A stretch of DNA of 64,000 nt, taken from positions 1,240,001 through 1,304,000 of the forward strand of contig NZ_CP071247.1 in NCBI RefSeq assembly GCF_017301335.1, read 5' to 3'. Source of the DNA: Marinobacter salinisoli. GTDB lineage: Bacteria; Pseudomonadota; Gammaproteobacteria; Pseudomonadales; Oleiphilaceae. Of this stretch, positions 10,159 to 18,654 are shown in pieces. Under the pieces are notes generated by a model. That model did not search any database. It saw only the letters and a list, made by a program, of their open reading frames with translations, and was not told the DNA's origin. Numbering within the stretch: the first letter of the stretch is position 1; each line of letters starts with the position of its first letter. A program made the position numbers and the translations under genes.

Positions 10159-10764
10159 ATGTTTCAGCTTGTGTTTAAAGGCGAGTGCGTTCCGGGCACC
10201 GACACTCAGAGCGCCCGCAACAACGCGCGGGCACTGTTCAAGGCCAGTGTCGAGCAGGTCGATCGTATGTTTAGCGGCCAGCCGGTGGTGATCCGGAACA
10301 AGCTCGAAGAGGCACAAGCGGAAAAATATCGGGCCGTTCTGGCCAAGCATGGCATGGTTGCGTATGTGCATCCGATGCCGGGCGCAGCGCCTGCACCTGA
10401 GGCCGCGACACCTCGTCCGACGGCAGCCGCACCGGCACAGCCGGCTCGGGCCGCCGAACCGGCCTCTGCAACCGGCGGTGCGGCAGCCGGTAAGGTTCCG
10501 CAAACCGAACCCGGTGAACGCCTGCCAGTGGCCGGTGAAAAGGTGGACGATATTCTGACCGGGTCCGGATTGAGTCTGGATCCGGCCGGGGTGACCCTGG
10601 CGGAGTCGGCAACGGTTGAGGCTCCGGCATTCCAGCATCTGGACGATTGGTCGTTGGCGCCGACGGGCAGTGATCTTGGTGTCAAAGAGGATCTGCCGCC
10701 GCCCATGGTTCCCGATGTGTCCCATCTGTCGCTGGCCGATGAGGAAACAGGCAGCAAGCAGTAA
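10159..10764 (+). CDS. Conserved hypothetical protein upstream of plpD
   Basis: A 201-residue cytoplasmic-looking protein with no signal peptide or membrane segment. The first ~70 residues form a compact domain (FQLVFKGECVPG to MVAYVHPM) that I recall as a small uncharacterised gammaproteobacterial module, often placed before linkers or other domains. Its features are an FKG start, LFKASVEQVDRMFSGQPVVIR in the middle and a helix around EEAQAEKYRAVLAKHG. An Ala/Pro-rich linker (about 72-118) follows, then a ~80-residue acidic tail ending in EETGSKQ. AGAGGAAG precedes the ATG. The gene ends 34 bp before plpD on the same strand, so the two are probably co-transcribed; no function can be stated. 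Confidence 0.7.
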   Translation: MFQLVFKGECVPGTDTQSARNNARALFKASVEQVDRMFSGQPVVIRNKLEEAQAEKYRAVLAKHGMVAYVHPMPGAAPAPEAATPRPTAAAPAQPARAAEPASATGGAAAGKVPQTEPGERLPVAGEKVDDILTGSGLSLDPAGVTLAESATVEAPAFQHLDDWSLAPTGSDLGVKEDLPPPMVPDVSHLSLADEETGSKQ

Positions 10765-10798
10765 CGGCCTCTCCAGCCCTCGTGAAGAAAGGAATCTT

Positions 10799-13009
10799 GT
10801 GGCAGTGAAACGCATCCTATTATTGTTCACCCTTGTGGGCGCCTTCGTCGCGCCCATGCTCCATGCAGCAGAGCGTCCCAAGGTGGGCCTGGTTCTCAGT
10901 GGCGGCGGCGCCAAGGGCATGGCCCACGTCGGTGTGCTGCGGGTGCTTGAGGAAATGAAGATTCCCGTGGATGTGGTGGTGGGAACCAGCGCGGGAGCGG
11001 CGGTTGGGGCCCTCTATGCCTCGGGCATGTCGGTCAAGGAAATTGAAAGTCGCTTCATCAAGCTGGATTGGGTGGCGAGCTTCAAGGACGACCCGGGCCG
11101 CATTTACAAGCCGGTGCGCCGCAAAAAGGATGAAACTCGCCTGCCGCTCGCACCGGGTATCGGCGTGGGTGCCGACGGTTTTCGGATGGGCGGTGGTATT
11201 GTCGCTGGCCAGAATCTGGGCTTTATCCTCAATGAGCTGACCCGTGACGACGCCCTTGTCGAGGACTTCGATCTGCTGGCTATTCCCTATCGGGCCATTG
11301 CCACCGACCTCGAAACCGGTGAGCAGGTGGTGATGGCCGAGGGCAACCTGGCCGAAGCCGTGCGTGCCAGCATGAGCATTCCCGGCGTCTATGCACCGGT
11401 GCGCCGCAATGGCCGCTTGCTGGTGGATGGCGGGGTGGCCAATAACCTGCCGATCAGCGTGGCCCGGAGCATGGGGGCTGAGATCGTTATCGCGGTCGAC
11501 ATCAGTGATACGCTGCTCGAATCGGAAGAGCTGACCGGCGCATTCACGGTGGTCGGACAGCTGACTACCCTGATGACCCGCCGCAACACCGATGAGCAGT
11601 TGAAACTGCTGGGCGAGCGGGACGTGCTGATCCAGCCGGACCTGGAGGGCTACACCTCCGCTGATTTCTACGATGGCCTGGTGCTGTTTGAACTCGGCGC
11701 CACGGCGGCCCGGGAACACGCCGTAGAGCTTCGAGGGCTAACGGTGCCGAAGAAGCAGTGGGCGCAGTATCAGGAACGCCGGGGCGGCGGCAGCTTCCGG
11801 GTCGGTCGTATCGCCCGCATCAATATCATTCACGGCAACGCACTGGCGACCCAGTTTCTGCGCGAGCGTATCCAGCAGCAGGAAGGCATGCCGCTGGAAG
11901 TGGATGTTCTGGAAGCCGATCTGAAGCGGATTTACGGCCTTGGCTACTACGAGACCGTGTCTTATTCCGTGTCGCCGTCGGCCGAGGGCACGATTCTGAA
12001 TATCCTGGTGCAGGAGAAAAGCTGGGGGCCCAATTATCTGTCTTTCGGGTTGGGCTACGAAGACAACTTCGATGGTGACACCCGCTTCAACCTGGCCTCA
12101 GGCCTCACCTTAACGGAATTGAACGATCTGGGGGCGGAATGGGCCACCGGTGTCCAGTTGGGCACGGAGCCCTGGGTGCGTACCCAGTGGTACCAGCCGC
12201 TGGATTACGGCTACGAGCGTTTTCTGGTGGTAGGCGCCGAGTACGACCGGGATATTTTCGGAGTTTACGAAGGCGGCAATGATCCGGTCGCTGAACTGGA
12301 AGTATCTCATCGTCTGGTGGATGTGGCGCTGGGCATGGAGGTGGGCTCCGACAACGAAGTCCGATTGCAGTACTTCCGGGGCAAGGCCACCGTCGATGAA
12401 CTGGTTGGCCAGGCGGTCATTGACGACGACGATATCCAGCAGGGCGGGATTAGCCTGCAGTGGGTGCATGACTCGCTGGACGATGCCTTCTACCCCTCGC
12501 ACGGAACCTTCGCCGGCCTGCGGGGCCGTATCGACCGGGATGGCCTCGGCTCCGACAGAAGCTTTGATACGATTACCGGGATGGGCCTGGGCACAGACAC
12601 CTGGCAGGATTTCAACCTGACCGGTCTGTTCTATGGAGAGCTTGTCACCCGGGGCGAGCCGGGACTCGAAAATGCGGCCCGGCTGGGTGGGTTCCGGCGG
12701 CTGTCGGCTCTGGGGCCTGGGCAAATCAGCGGGGATAACGCTCTGATGGCGGCCATGTACGGGCGTAAGAACTTCGGTGGGCCACTGGTGCCGGTTTTTG
12801 CCGGCGCGGGATTTGAGGTGGGTAACGCCTGGGAGTCACTGAGTGATGTCAGTTGGGGCAATACCGTGCGGTCCTGGAGTGTGTTTGGCGGCGTTGACAC
12901 TTTCCTTGGTCCGGTTCAGCTGGCGCTCGCGTACAGCAATGCCGATACCTGGGGGGCCTATCTCAATATCGGTTACTCCTTCCCCGAGCTGTTCTACGAT
13001 GCATTCTGA
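10799..13009 (+). CDS. plpD: Patatin-like type Vd autotransporter (PlpD-like)
   Basis: A 736-residue secreted lipase/phospholipase fused to its own outer-membrane barrel. A signal peptide (about 1-23) is followed by a patatin domain with oxyanion loop SGGGAKG (34-40), nucleophile Ser64 in GTSAG and catalytic Asp210 in VDGG. A POTRA domain (about 330-400) leads to a 16-strand bacterial-surface-antigen barrel ending in the expected C-terminal phenylalanine (LFYDAF). This is the architecture of Pseudomonas PlpD. The start is GTG 10799, spaced 6-7 nt from AAGAAAGGA; it yields the signal peptide directly, whereas upstream codons run into the previous gene. Its TGA abuts the convergent GntR gene. 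Confidence 0.92.
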   Translation: MAVKRILLLFTLVGAFVAPMLHAAERPKVGLVLSGGGAKGMAHVGVLRVLEEMKIPVDVVVGTSAGAAVGALYASGMSVKEIESRFIKLDWVASFKDDPGRIYKPVRRKKDETRLPLAPGIGVGADGFRMGGGIVAGQNLGFILNELTRDDALVEDFDLLAIPYRAIATDLETGEQVVMAEGNLAEAVRASMSIPGVYAPVRRNGRLLVDGGVANNLPISVARSMGAEIVIAVDISDTLLESEELTGAFTVVGQLTTLMTRRNTDEQLKLLGERDVLIQPDLEGYTSADFYDGLVLFELGATAAREHAVELRGLTVPKKQWAQYQERRGGGSFRVGRIARINIIHGNALATQFLRERIQQQEGMPLEVDVLEADLKRIYGLGYYETVSYSVSPSAEGTILNILVQEKSWGPNYLSFGLGYEDNFDGDTRFNLASGLTLTELNDLGAEWATGVQLGTEPWVRTQWYQPLDYGYERFLVVGAEYDRDIFGVYEGGNDPVAELEVSHRLVDVALGMEVGSDNEVRLQYFRGKATVDELVGQAVIDDDDIQQGGISLQWVHDSLDDAFYPSHGTFAGLRGRIDRDGLGSDRSFDTITGMGLGTDTWQDFNLTGLFYGELVTRGEPGLENAARLGGFRRLSALGPGQISGDNALMAAMYGRKNFGGPLVPVFAGAGFEVGNAWESLSDVSWGNTVRSWSVFGGVDTFLGPVQLALAYSNADTWGAYLNIGYSFPELFYDAF

Positions 13010-13687
13010 TCAGGCGCCCTTGCGGTCGGTGCTGCGGATGGCTGCCAGCACCTGCTGGCATTGCTGCAACGCGTAGCGACCGAGGATGTCTGCCAGTCGC
13101 TGGTCGTCTCGCGCCCGAATGGCCTCAATGGATTCCTCCATGTGTGCCAGATTATCTTCCAGCACATGTTTGCCGCCTTTCTGGAAAGCCACGAACGCGC
13201 ACCGTTTGGCAGAGGGCCACAGATCCTCAATGGCGGCAACGATGAAATAATTATCGGCGTAGGCCAGTGAGGCCTTGGTGTATTCGATGCCCAATTCCAG
13301 AAACGCCATCAGGTCACTGCGGTCGTAGCACTCTTGCATCTGTGCGTGCAGTGATTCCAGTCGTTCCATGTCCTCCGGCTTCCAGTTCTTTGCCAGCTTC
13401 TGGCCGGTATGGGTCAGGTACAGTTGCAGGGTTTCGTACAGGCTGCGTACGAAATACTCATCCAGTGGCGTCACGAAGGCGCCCTTGCGTGGCACGTTCC
13501 GCACCAGGTGGCGTTTTTCGAGAAGCAGCAAGCCTTCGCGGATCGAGCCGTGGCTGACGTTCATTTCCTTGGCCATCGCCGCTTCATAGATTCGCTCGCC
13601 GGAGCGAAGCTGGCCAAAGGCAATCAGGTTTTCAATATGGCGGGCGACCTGCTCGGTCAGGGTTTCTCTGGGCTTGAACGCATTCAT
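13010..13687 (-). CDS. GntR-family regulator, FCD (FadR-like) subgroup
   Basis: A 225-residue DNA-binding repressor. The N-terminal winged helix (about 10-75) contains GERIYEAAMAKEMNVSHGSIREGLLLLEKR in family form, and the C-terminal FCD ligand domain is all-helical (about 85-215). The FCD Asp/His metal-ligand pattern is only partly clear, so the effector cannot be named. The gene stands alone: downstream is plpD in the opposite direction and upstream is cls on the same strand, 84 bp away. Its stop and the plpD stop together form the palindrome TGATCA. Possible targets are itself or plpD, but no operator could be singled out. Confidence 0.88.
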   Translation of the reverse strand: MNAFKPRETLTEQVARHIENLIAFGQLRSGERIYEAAMAKEMNVSHGSIREGLLLLEKRHLVRNVPRKGAFVTPLDEYFVRSLYETLQLYLTHTGQKLAKNWKPEDMERLESLHAQMQECYDRSDLMAFLELGIEYTKASLAYADNYFIVAAIEDLWPSAKRCAFVAFQKGGKHVLEDNLAHMEESIEAIRARDDQRLADILGRYALQQCQQVLAAIRSTDRKGA

Positions 13688-13771
13688 ATTGTTATATCGC
13701 TAAGGCGCCACTGGGTTGTCAGGGAATATTCGCACATTCCGGGGCCGCCAGACCAGAGGCGCATCCTCTGC

Positions 13772-15202
13772 TCAGAACAGTGGCCCGAGTAGCCGCAAGG
13801 CCCGACAGGTCAGGCGGAAGACAATGGACCGTGCCTGGTAGTCCTGTTCGGTCATTGTTCGGCTATTGCCGAAATCATCCTTCAGCATGGATTCCACACT
13901 TGCCACGAAATGAGCGGCTGTGGTGATCATGGAGATCTCAAAATTCAGCCGCATCGACCGGTTGTCCAGATTGGCCGTGCCGACGGCGGCGTAGCGGTTG
14001 TCCACCAGTACCACTTTCTGATGCAGGAACCCCGGCTGGTAGCGATAGATCCGGATGCCGGTCTGGGCGGCCTGCGCCAGGTAAGAGTACGCAGCCAGGC
14101 CAATGATCCGGCTGTCGGCTTTTTCCGGAATCAGGATGCGCACGTCTACGCCCCGCAGCGCGGCCAGTTGCAGTGCGTGCATGATCTGGACGTCCGGCAC
14201 GAAATAGGGCGAGGAAATCCACAGCCGGCGCCGCGCGTTGTTGATGCAGTTGAGGAAGAAAAGGGTGCAGGTTTCCCACTCATCGGCCGGGCCCGTAGGC
14301 AGTATCAGCACCTTGTCCTCGCCCGGGGTGGCCTCGTGGGGCGCCCAGTCCAGCGACGGCACTTCATCGCTGGCCCAGTTCCAGTCCTCCAGCCAGGCCA
14401 GCTGCAGGCCGGTAACCGCTGGTCCTTCGATGCGGCAGTGGGTGTCGCGCCAGGGTTCCTGATCGATTGCGGTGCCCAGGTATTCATCACCGAGATTGAT
14501 GCCGCCAACAAATCCCACCAGGCCATCGCACACCAGCAGTTTCCGGTGATTCCGGAAGTTGATCTGAAAGCGCCTGCGACGAACGTTACCATCGCCGAAC
14601 GAGGCCACATGGGCACCGGCTTTGCTCAGCTCCTTCAGGTAGTGTCTGGGGAGCCATACCGAGCCGATATCGTCATACAGGAACCAGACCTCTACCCCCT
14701 CGGAGAGCTTGCGCTTGAGGATGCTCTTGATGCGCTGGCCGACCCGGTCCGAGCGCACCAGATAGAACTCCAGAAGGATGTATCGGCGGGCGTTTTCCAT
14801 GGCCTCGAACAGGGCATCGAAGGTGTCGTCGCCATCGCGCAGCAACCGGCACTGGTTGCCCTCGGTGAATGGCTGCCGGCCCAGGCTGCACAACACCTGC
14901 AGTTCATCGGTGAAATGGCGGTCGGCCGGTTCGCTGATCGAGGTGGTTTGCTGCTCAAAATAATCCAGCAGGTTGGTGAGCGATTCATCGCCCATACGTC
15001 GGGCTTTGACGTAACCGCCAAACCGGTTGCGCCCGATCAACAGAAACAAGGGTACGGTCAGGTAGGGCAGGCCAAGCAGGCCGATGATCCAGGCGATGGC
15101 GCCCTGGGCTGTCCGGTAAGTGAGCAGGATCCGATAGATGCAGCCCAGTGCCGTCAGGTAGATGACACCAATGGCCACTATCAAAGCCCAGGACTCCACC
15201 AT
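13772..15202 (-). CDS. cls: Cardiolipin synthase (phospholipase D superfamily)
   Basis: A 476-residue membrane enzyme that joins phosphatidylglycerol to another phospholipid to make cardiolipin. Two N-terminal membrane segments (about 2-24 and 34-56, including WIIGLLGLPYLTVPLFLLIGR) precede two PLD domains with HxKxxxxD motifs, NHRKLLVCDG and FLHQKVVLVDN. Length and order match ClsA-type enzymes. ATG 15202 begins the first membrane helix and lies one base after the stop of the AraC-family gene on the same strand, so translation of cls is probably coupled to the regulator. That pairing is unusual and suggests a membrane-lipid response controlled by the AraC protein. Confidence 0.93.
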   Translation of the reverse strand: MVESWALIVAIGVIYLTALGCIYRILLTYRTAQGAIAWIIGLLGLPYLTVPLFLLIGRNRFGGYVKARRMGDESLTNLLDYFEQQTTSISEPADRHFTDELQVLCSLGRQPFTEGNQCRLLRDGDDTFDALFEAMENARRYILLEFYLVRSDRVGQRIKSILKRKLSEGVEVWFLYDDIGSVWLPRHYLKELSKAGAHVASFGDGNVRRRRFQINFRNHRKLLVCDGLVGFVGGINLGDEYLGTAIDQEPWRDTHCRIEGPAVTGLQLAWLEDWNWASDEVPSLDWAPHEATPGEDKVLILPTGPADEWETCTLFFLNCINNARRRLWISSPYFVPDVQIMHALQLAALRGVDVRILIPEKADSRIIGLAAYSYLAQAAQTGIRIYRYQPGFLHQKVVLVDNRYAAVGTANLDNRSMRLNFEISMITTAAHFVASVESMLKDDFGNSRTMTEQDYQARSIVFRLTCRALRLLGPLF

Positions 15203-15203
15203 A

Positions 15204-16292
15204 TCAGCGTGAGCCTTTTGCGATGTTGGAATGTTTGTCGGATGTGGTCTTCGGGGGCTGGTGTTTGGCCCGGTACTGAGCGGGTGACTGTCCCGTCCAG
15301 CGCTTGAAGGCGCGACTGAACGCGCTGAGTTCGGAAAAACCCAGCAGGAACGCGATTTCGCCCAGCGCATAGTGGTCTCCGGCCACGTACCGCAGGGCTT
15401 TGTCCTGACGAACCTGCTCCACCAGATCGTGGAAGCTGAGCCCCTCCCGCTTCAGCCGGCGGTAGAGAGTCTGCCGACTCATGTGGCACTTCTTCGCCAG
15501 CGTATCGGCATCAATCCGATCGGTGGACATCTGTTTGGAGATCAGACGCCGGATCTTGCGGCCGAAGGAACGCCTTGAACCCAGGCGGGCGAGCAGGCCG
15601 TTGACCTGCTTGAGTACCGCTGAATACACGTAGGGATTGCGCTTGGGTATCGGGTGGCTCAGGTGATCGCTGCTGAACGCCAGCCGGGTAGTCGGGCAAT
15701 CGAAGCGCACCGGTCCACCCAGCAAGGTTTCGTACTCGCTGGCGTAGTCCGGCCTGGGGTGTGCTACCTCGACCCATTGCGCGGTGATCGTCGGGTGGAT
15801 GAAGTGTCGGGTGCGGCACAGGGCTGCGGCCAGGGTGCGATCCATGTCTTGTCGGCAGTAATGCTCTGCTCCGTCCGGTTGCCAGGTCAGAATGGCTTCA
15901 TTGCCGGTTTGCTCAAAACTCAGGGTAACCGATTCATTAATCAGCCGGTGCAACCGGACATATTGGGTAACGGCCTCGCCGAGCGTGTCGCAGTTAAAGA
16001 ACACATGGCCCACCAGCCCCATACGTTCAGGGTCCACCACCTGGCCGGCATGAAGCCCGACTCCGGGGTCGCCGGTGACGCGCTCAGCGTATTGCCAGAA
16101 TTGGTAATGAGCGTCAGCAGGGATGCGCAGGTCGGGCGCGGACAGGGCCTCAATGGTGTGGCCGAGAATGGGCTCTACCTTGGCGGCATCAAGTACACCC
16201 TGGCGTTGCAGGTAATGAACCAGGGCAAGGGTGCTGGATGCGGCGACCAGAGGTTTATCGTTGTTTTCAGCCAGAGGCGCATTCACGGTCAT
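15204..16292 (-). CDS. AraC-family transcriptional regulator
   Basis: A 362-residue regulator with an N-terminal ligand-binding domain of the arabinose-binding AraC_N type seen in OruR-like proteins (about 20-205) and a C-terminal HTH_18 domain (about 245-345). The second helix-turn-helix contains GEIAFLLGFSELSAFSRAFKRW, close to the family consensus. The stop is one base before the cls start, so they form a two-gene operon. Upstream, in the gap to the divergent small ORF, three TGTCA repeats are phased at one- and two-turn spacing (16335-16371), a typical layout for an AraC-protein operator. The effector is unknown; small fatty or amino-acid-like ligands are common in this subgroup. Confidence 0.9.
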   Translation of the reverse strand: MTVNAPLAENNDKPLVAASSTLALVHYLQRQGVLDAAKVEPILGHTIEALSAPDLRIPADAHYQFWQYAERVTGDPGVGLHAGQVVDPERMGLVGHVFFNCDTLGEAVTQYVRLHRLINESVTLSFEQTGNEAILTWQPDGAEHYCRQDMDRTLAAALCRTRHFIHPTITAQWVEVAHPRPDYASEYETLLGGPVRFDCPTTRLAFSSDHLSHPIPKRNPYVYSAVLKQVNGLLARLGSRRSFGRKIRRLISKQMSTDRIDADTLAKKCHMSRQTLYRRLKREGLSFHDLVEQVRQDKALRYVAGDHYALGEIAFLLGFSELSAFSRAFKRWTGQSPAQYRAKHQPPKTTSDKHSNIAKGSR

Positions 16293-16334
16293 GTGTCCCT
16301 ACGTTAACAGCCTGTTCCGAAGATTGGTACAAAA

Positions 16335-16376
16335 TGTCAAATAGTTGAGACAGCCTGTCAACGGTTTGTCATGACA
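16335..16376. promoter_or_regulatory. Candidate AraC-protein operator: three phased TGTCA repeats
   Basis: TGTCAA at 16335-16340, TGTCAA at 16356-16361 and TGTCA at 16367-16371 are direct repeats spaced 21 and 11 bp, about two and one helical turns. The third is part of the perfect palindrome TGTCATGACA (16367-16376). The repeats lie 42 to 84 bp upstream of the AraC-family start and 62 to 103 bp upstream of the divergent tiny ORF at 16438. The layout fits an AraC-type activator, but no clear -35/-10 pair was found for either gene. Confidence 0.4.
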
Positions 16377-16437
16377 GTAACGATAACATTGTTTTCAGAA
16401 GGTTGAAGCAATGGACAAGCAGTCCCGGGAGGTCGCT

Positions 16438-16530
16438 ATGGAACAGGAAATTTTTGTACCGCACACACAATCCGAACGTGAAAACGTGATGGCGCTGGCC
16501 GAGTATCTGAACAGCATTTTCTATTGCTGA
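16438..16530 (+). CDS. Putative 30-residue small protein or leader peptide
   Basis: Starting at ATG 16438, immediately after the strong Shine-Dalgarno GGGAGG (16427-16432, 5-nt spacing), is a 30-codon ORF beginning MEQEIFVPHTQ and ending LAEYLNSIFYC. An in-frame ATG at 16411 would give 39 residues but has a weaker AGAAGG site. The residues are hydrophilic with a hydrophobic, Cys-terminated end; I do not recognise a family. An intrinsic terminator follows 24 bp after the stop, so this looks like a self-contained short transcription unit. It is divergent from the AraC regulator. A spurious ORF is possible, but the ribosome site plus terminator make expression plausible. Confidence 0.5.
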   Translation: MEQEIFVPHTQSERENVMALAEYLNSIFYC

Positions 16531-16553
16531 TCGCCTCAGCCAGGCATGGGAAG

Positions 16554-16580
16554 AAAAACCGGGGACTCCCCGGTTTTTTT
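16554..16580 (+). terminator. Intrinsic terminator after the tiny ORF
   Basis: The stem CCGGGG / CCCCGG (16559-16564 with 16568-16573) has the 3-nt loop ACT and is extended by flanking A/T pairs. Seven T follow at 16574-16580. It isolates the tiny ORF from the esterase gene that starts at 16680. Confidence 0.9.
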
Positions 16581-16679
16581 GTGTCTGCAATTCCGCCTTG
16601 GTAGAGCTTGCCCACGGGTGTGTGGGTGGTAATGTAGCGGTTCTCGCGCAAACCTGATTTAACCGGAGGCCAGACCCTG

Positions 16680-17477
16680 ATGACTGTTGATCTGAACTAC
16701 CGTATCACTGGCGACGGCAAGCCGCTGATTCTCATGCACGGACTGTTCGGGTCGCTGGAAAACCTGGGCGGAATTGCCCGTCGGTTGCAGGACGAGTGGC
16801 AGATTCACGCCCTGGATTTGCGCAATCATGGCAGTTCGCCTCATACCGATAGCATGGATTATCCGGCCATGGCCCGGGACGTTCTGGCTTACATGGACGC
16901 CCAGGGGCTGGACCGTGCCTCGATTCTCGGGCACTCCATGGGTGGCAAAGTGGCTATGCAAATGGCGTTGATGGCGCCGGAGCGGGTAGAGCAGGTGGTG
17001 GTCGCTGATATCGCCCCGGTGGACTACCACCCCCGCCACGATGCGGTTCTTGAGGGTTTGGGCAGCCTTGATCTGTCGGTCCTGCGTTCGCGACAGGAGG
17101 CGGACAAGGCCCTGGCTGAGTACGTCGAGGAAGTACCCACGCGTCAGTTTTTGCTCAAGAATCTCGAACGCGTGCCCCGTGAAGAGCAGTCAGATAGCGG
17201 GCCGATGTTCCGCTGGCGATTGAATCTGCCCGTTATCGAGGCCAGCTACGATAACCTGACCCGGGCACCTCAAGGCGACGGGCCCTATTCCGGCCCGGTG
17301 TTGTTCATCAAAGGCGAGAATTCCGCTTACATTCAGGAAAAGCACCGCGAGGAAATCCAGCGCCTGTTTCCGTCCGCTGAGCTTCGTATCATCAAGGACA
17401 CCGGGCACTGGCTACACGCGGAAAAGGCCGAAACGTTTGCCGCCCTGAGCCGGCGTTTCCTGGCCAAAAATGCATGA
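16680..17477 (+). CDS. Alpha/beta hydrolase, YbfF-type esterase
   Basis: A 265-residue cytoplasmic hydrolase. HGLFGS near 20-25 is the oxyanion strand, the nucleophile is Ser86 in GHSMGGK and the catalytic histidine lies in DTGHWLHAEK near the C terminus. The DLRNHGSS segment (46-53) and overall length match the YbfF acyl-CoA esterase group, which cleaves short acyl esters and thioesters. The ATG is preceded by CCGGAGGCCAG. The gene follows the terminator of the tiny ORF, so it needs its own promoter in 16581-16670. Its physiological substrate is unknown. Confidence 0.88.
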   Translation: MTVDLNYRITGDGKPLILMHGLFGSLENLGGIARRLQDEWQIHALDLRNHGSSPHTDSMDYPAMARDVLAYMDAQGLDRASILGHSMGGKVAMQMALMAPERVEQVVVADIAPVDYHPRHDAVLEGLGSLDLSVLRSRQEADKALAEYVEEVPTRQFLLKNLERVPREEQSDSGPMFRWRLNLPVIEASYDNLTRAPQGDGPYSGPVLFIKGENSAYIQEKHREEIQRLFPSAELRIIKDTGHWLHAEKAETFAALSRRFLAKNA

Positions 17478-17568
17478 CAATGAGCGGTCTGCAAGTTCAG
17501 GGCCCGGGTGCAGTCTGCTAAGGTAGGGGCCAAGACTAGGGAACGACATACGCAGGCGGGGATGGTCT

Positions 17569-18654
17569 ATGAGATGGCTGATGATCGGGAGCTTGGTGCT
17601 GTTTGTGTTGGCGGGAGGCTTTCTGCTGGCTCCATCCCCCATTGATAGCCGGGCCTGGTCGCCGCCGTCTCCGCCGCCGCTGACCGGCCCGCTGGCCCCC
17701 AATGAGCGCCTCAGGCTGGCGGACCTGCTTGCCCGGGGCAAGGTGTACGGCCCGGAAGATACCGCTGTCAGCGCCGATGGTGTGCTTTACTCGGGTACTC
17801 AGGACGGCCGCATTGTCCGTCTGTTCCCCGATGGCCGCATCGAAACCTGGCTGGAAACCGAGGGCCGACCGTTGGGCATGGTCTTCGACCGGGACGGCAA
17901 CCTGATCGTTGCGGACGCCTGGCGGGGGCTGCTCTCGGTGGCTCCGGATGGAGAAACCACGCTGCTGACCCGGGAAGCCGAGGGCACGCCCTTCCGGTTC
18001 ACTGACGACGTCGATATTGCACCCGACGGCCGGATCTACTTCAGCGATGCCAGTTCCCGCTTCCAACAGCCGGATTACCGGTTGGATCTGCTCGAAATGC
18101 GGCCCTGGGGCCGGCTGCTGCGCTACACGCCGCGTACCGGTCGAACCGAAGTTCTGCTGGGTAACCTGCACTTTGCCAATGGCGTGGCGGTATCACCGGA
18201 CGGTGCCTTTGTGCTGGTCAATGAAACCTGGAAATACCGTATCCTGAGGTACTGGATTACCGGGCCCAAGGCGGGGCAGGCCGAAGTGTTTGCCGATAAC
18301 CTGCCGGGCTTTCCGGATAACCTGGCGGTTGATTCCGAGGGACGTTACTGGGTGGCCTTTCCGACTCTGAGGAACGCACAGGTCGATGCGCTGCACCGGA
18401 CGCCCTGGCTGAAGGATCTGGTGGCCAAGTTGCCGGACAGCCTCAAGCCGAAACCACAGGAATATGGGCTGGTGGTGGCCTTCGACCGGGATGGCAATGT
18501 GATTACCAGTCTGCACGATACCCGAGGCACCCATTTGCAGGAGATCACCTCGGTCAACCCGCACAATGGCTATCTGTATTTCGGCTCGTTGCACAACGAC
18601 CGTATCGGGCGCCTGCCATTACACGCGATTCCTGAACTCGGAGACGATGCATGA
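17569..18654 (+). CDS. SMP-30/gluconolactonase-like beta-propeller protein
   Basis: A 361-residue protein with one N-terminal membrane anchor or uncleaved signal (about 3-22, LMIGSLVLFVLAGGFLL), so the rest is probably periplasmic. The body is a six-bladed propeller of the SMP-30/strictosidine-synthase-like group, with repeated blade motifs such as PDGRIETW, DRDGNLIVAD, APDGRIYFSD and FANGVAVSPDG. Relatives include calcium-dependent lactonases and the APMAP membrane proteins, so a lactone or ester hydrolase role is plausible but unproven. Its stop overlaps the start of the thioesterase gene (ATGA), so the two are translationally coupled. Confidence 0.85.
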   Translation: MRWLMIGSLVLFVLAGGFLLAPSPIDSRAWSPPSPPPLTGPLAPNERLRLADLLARGKVYGPEDTAVSADGVLYSGTQDGRIVRLFPDGRIETWLETEGRPLGMVFDRDGNLIVADAWRGLLSVAPDGETTLLTREAEGTPFRFTDDVDIAPDGRIYFSDASSRFQQPDYRLDLLEMRPWGRLLRYTPRTGRTEVLLGNLHFANGVAVSPDGAFVLVNETWKYRILRYWITGPKAGQAEVFADNLPGFPDNLAVDSEGRYWVAFPTLRNAQVDALHRTPWLKDLVAKLPDSLKPKPQEYGLVVAFDRDGNVITSLHDTRGTHLQEITSVNPHNGYLYFGSLHNDRIGRLPLHAIPELGDDA

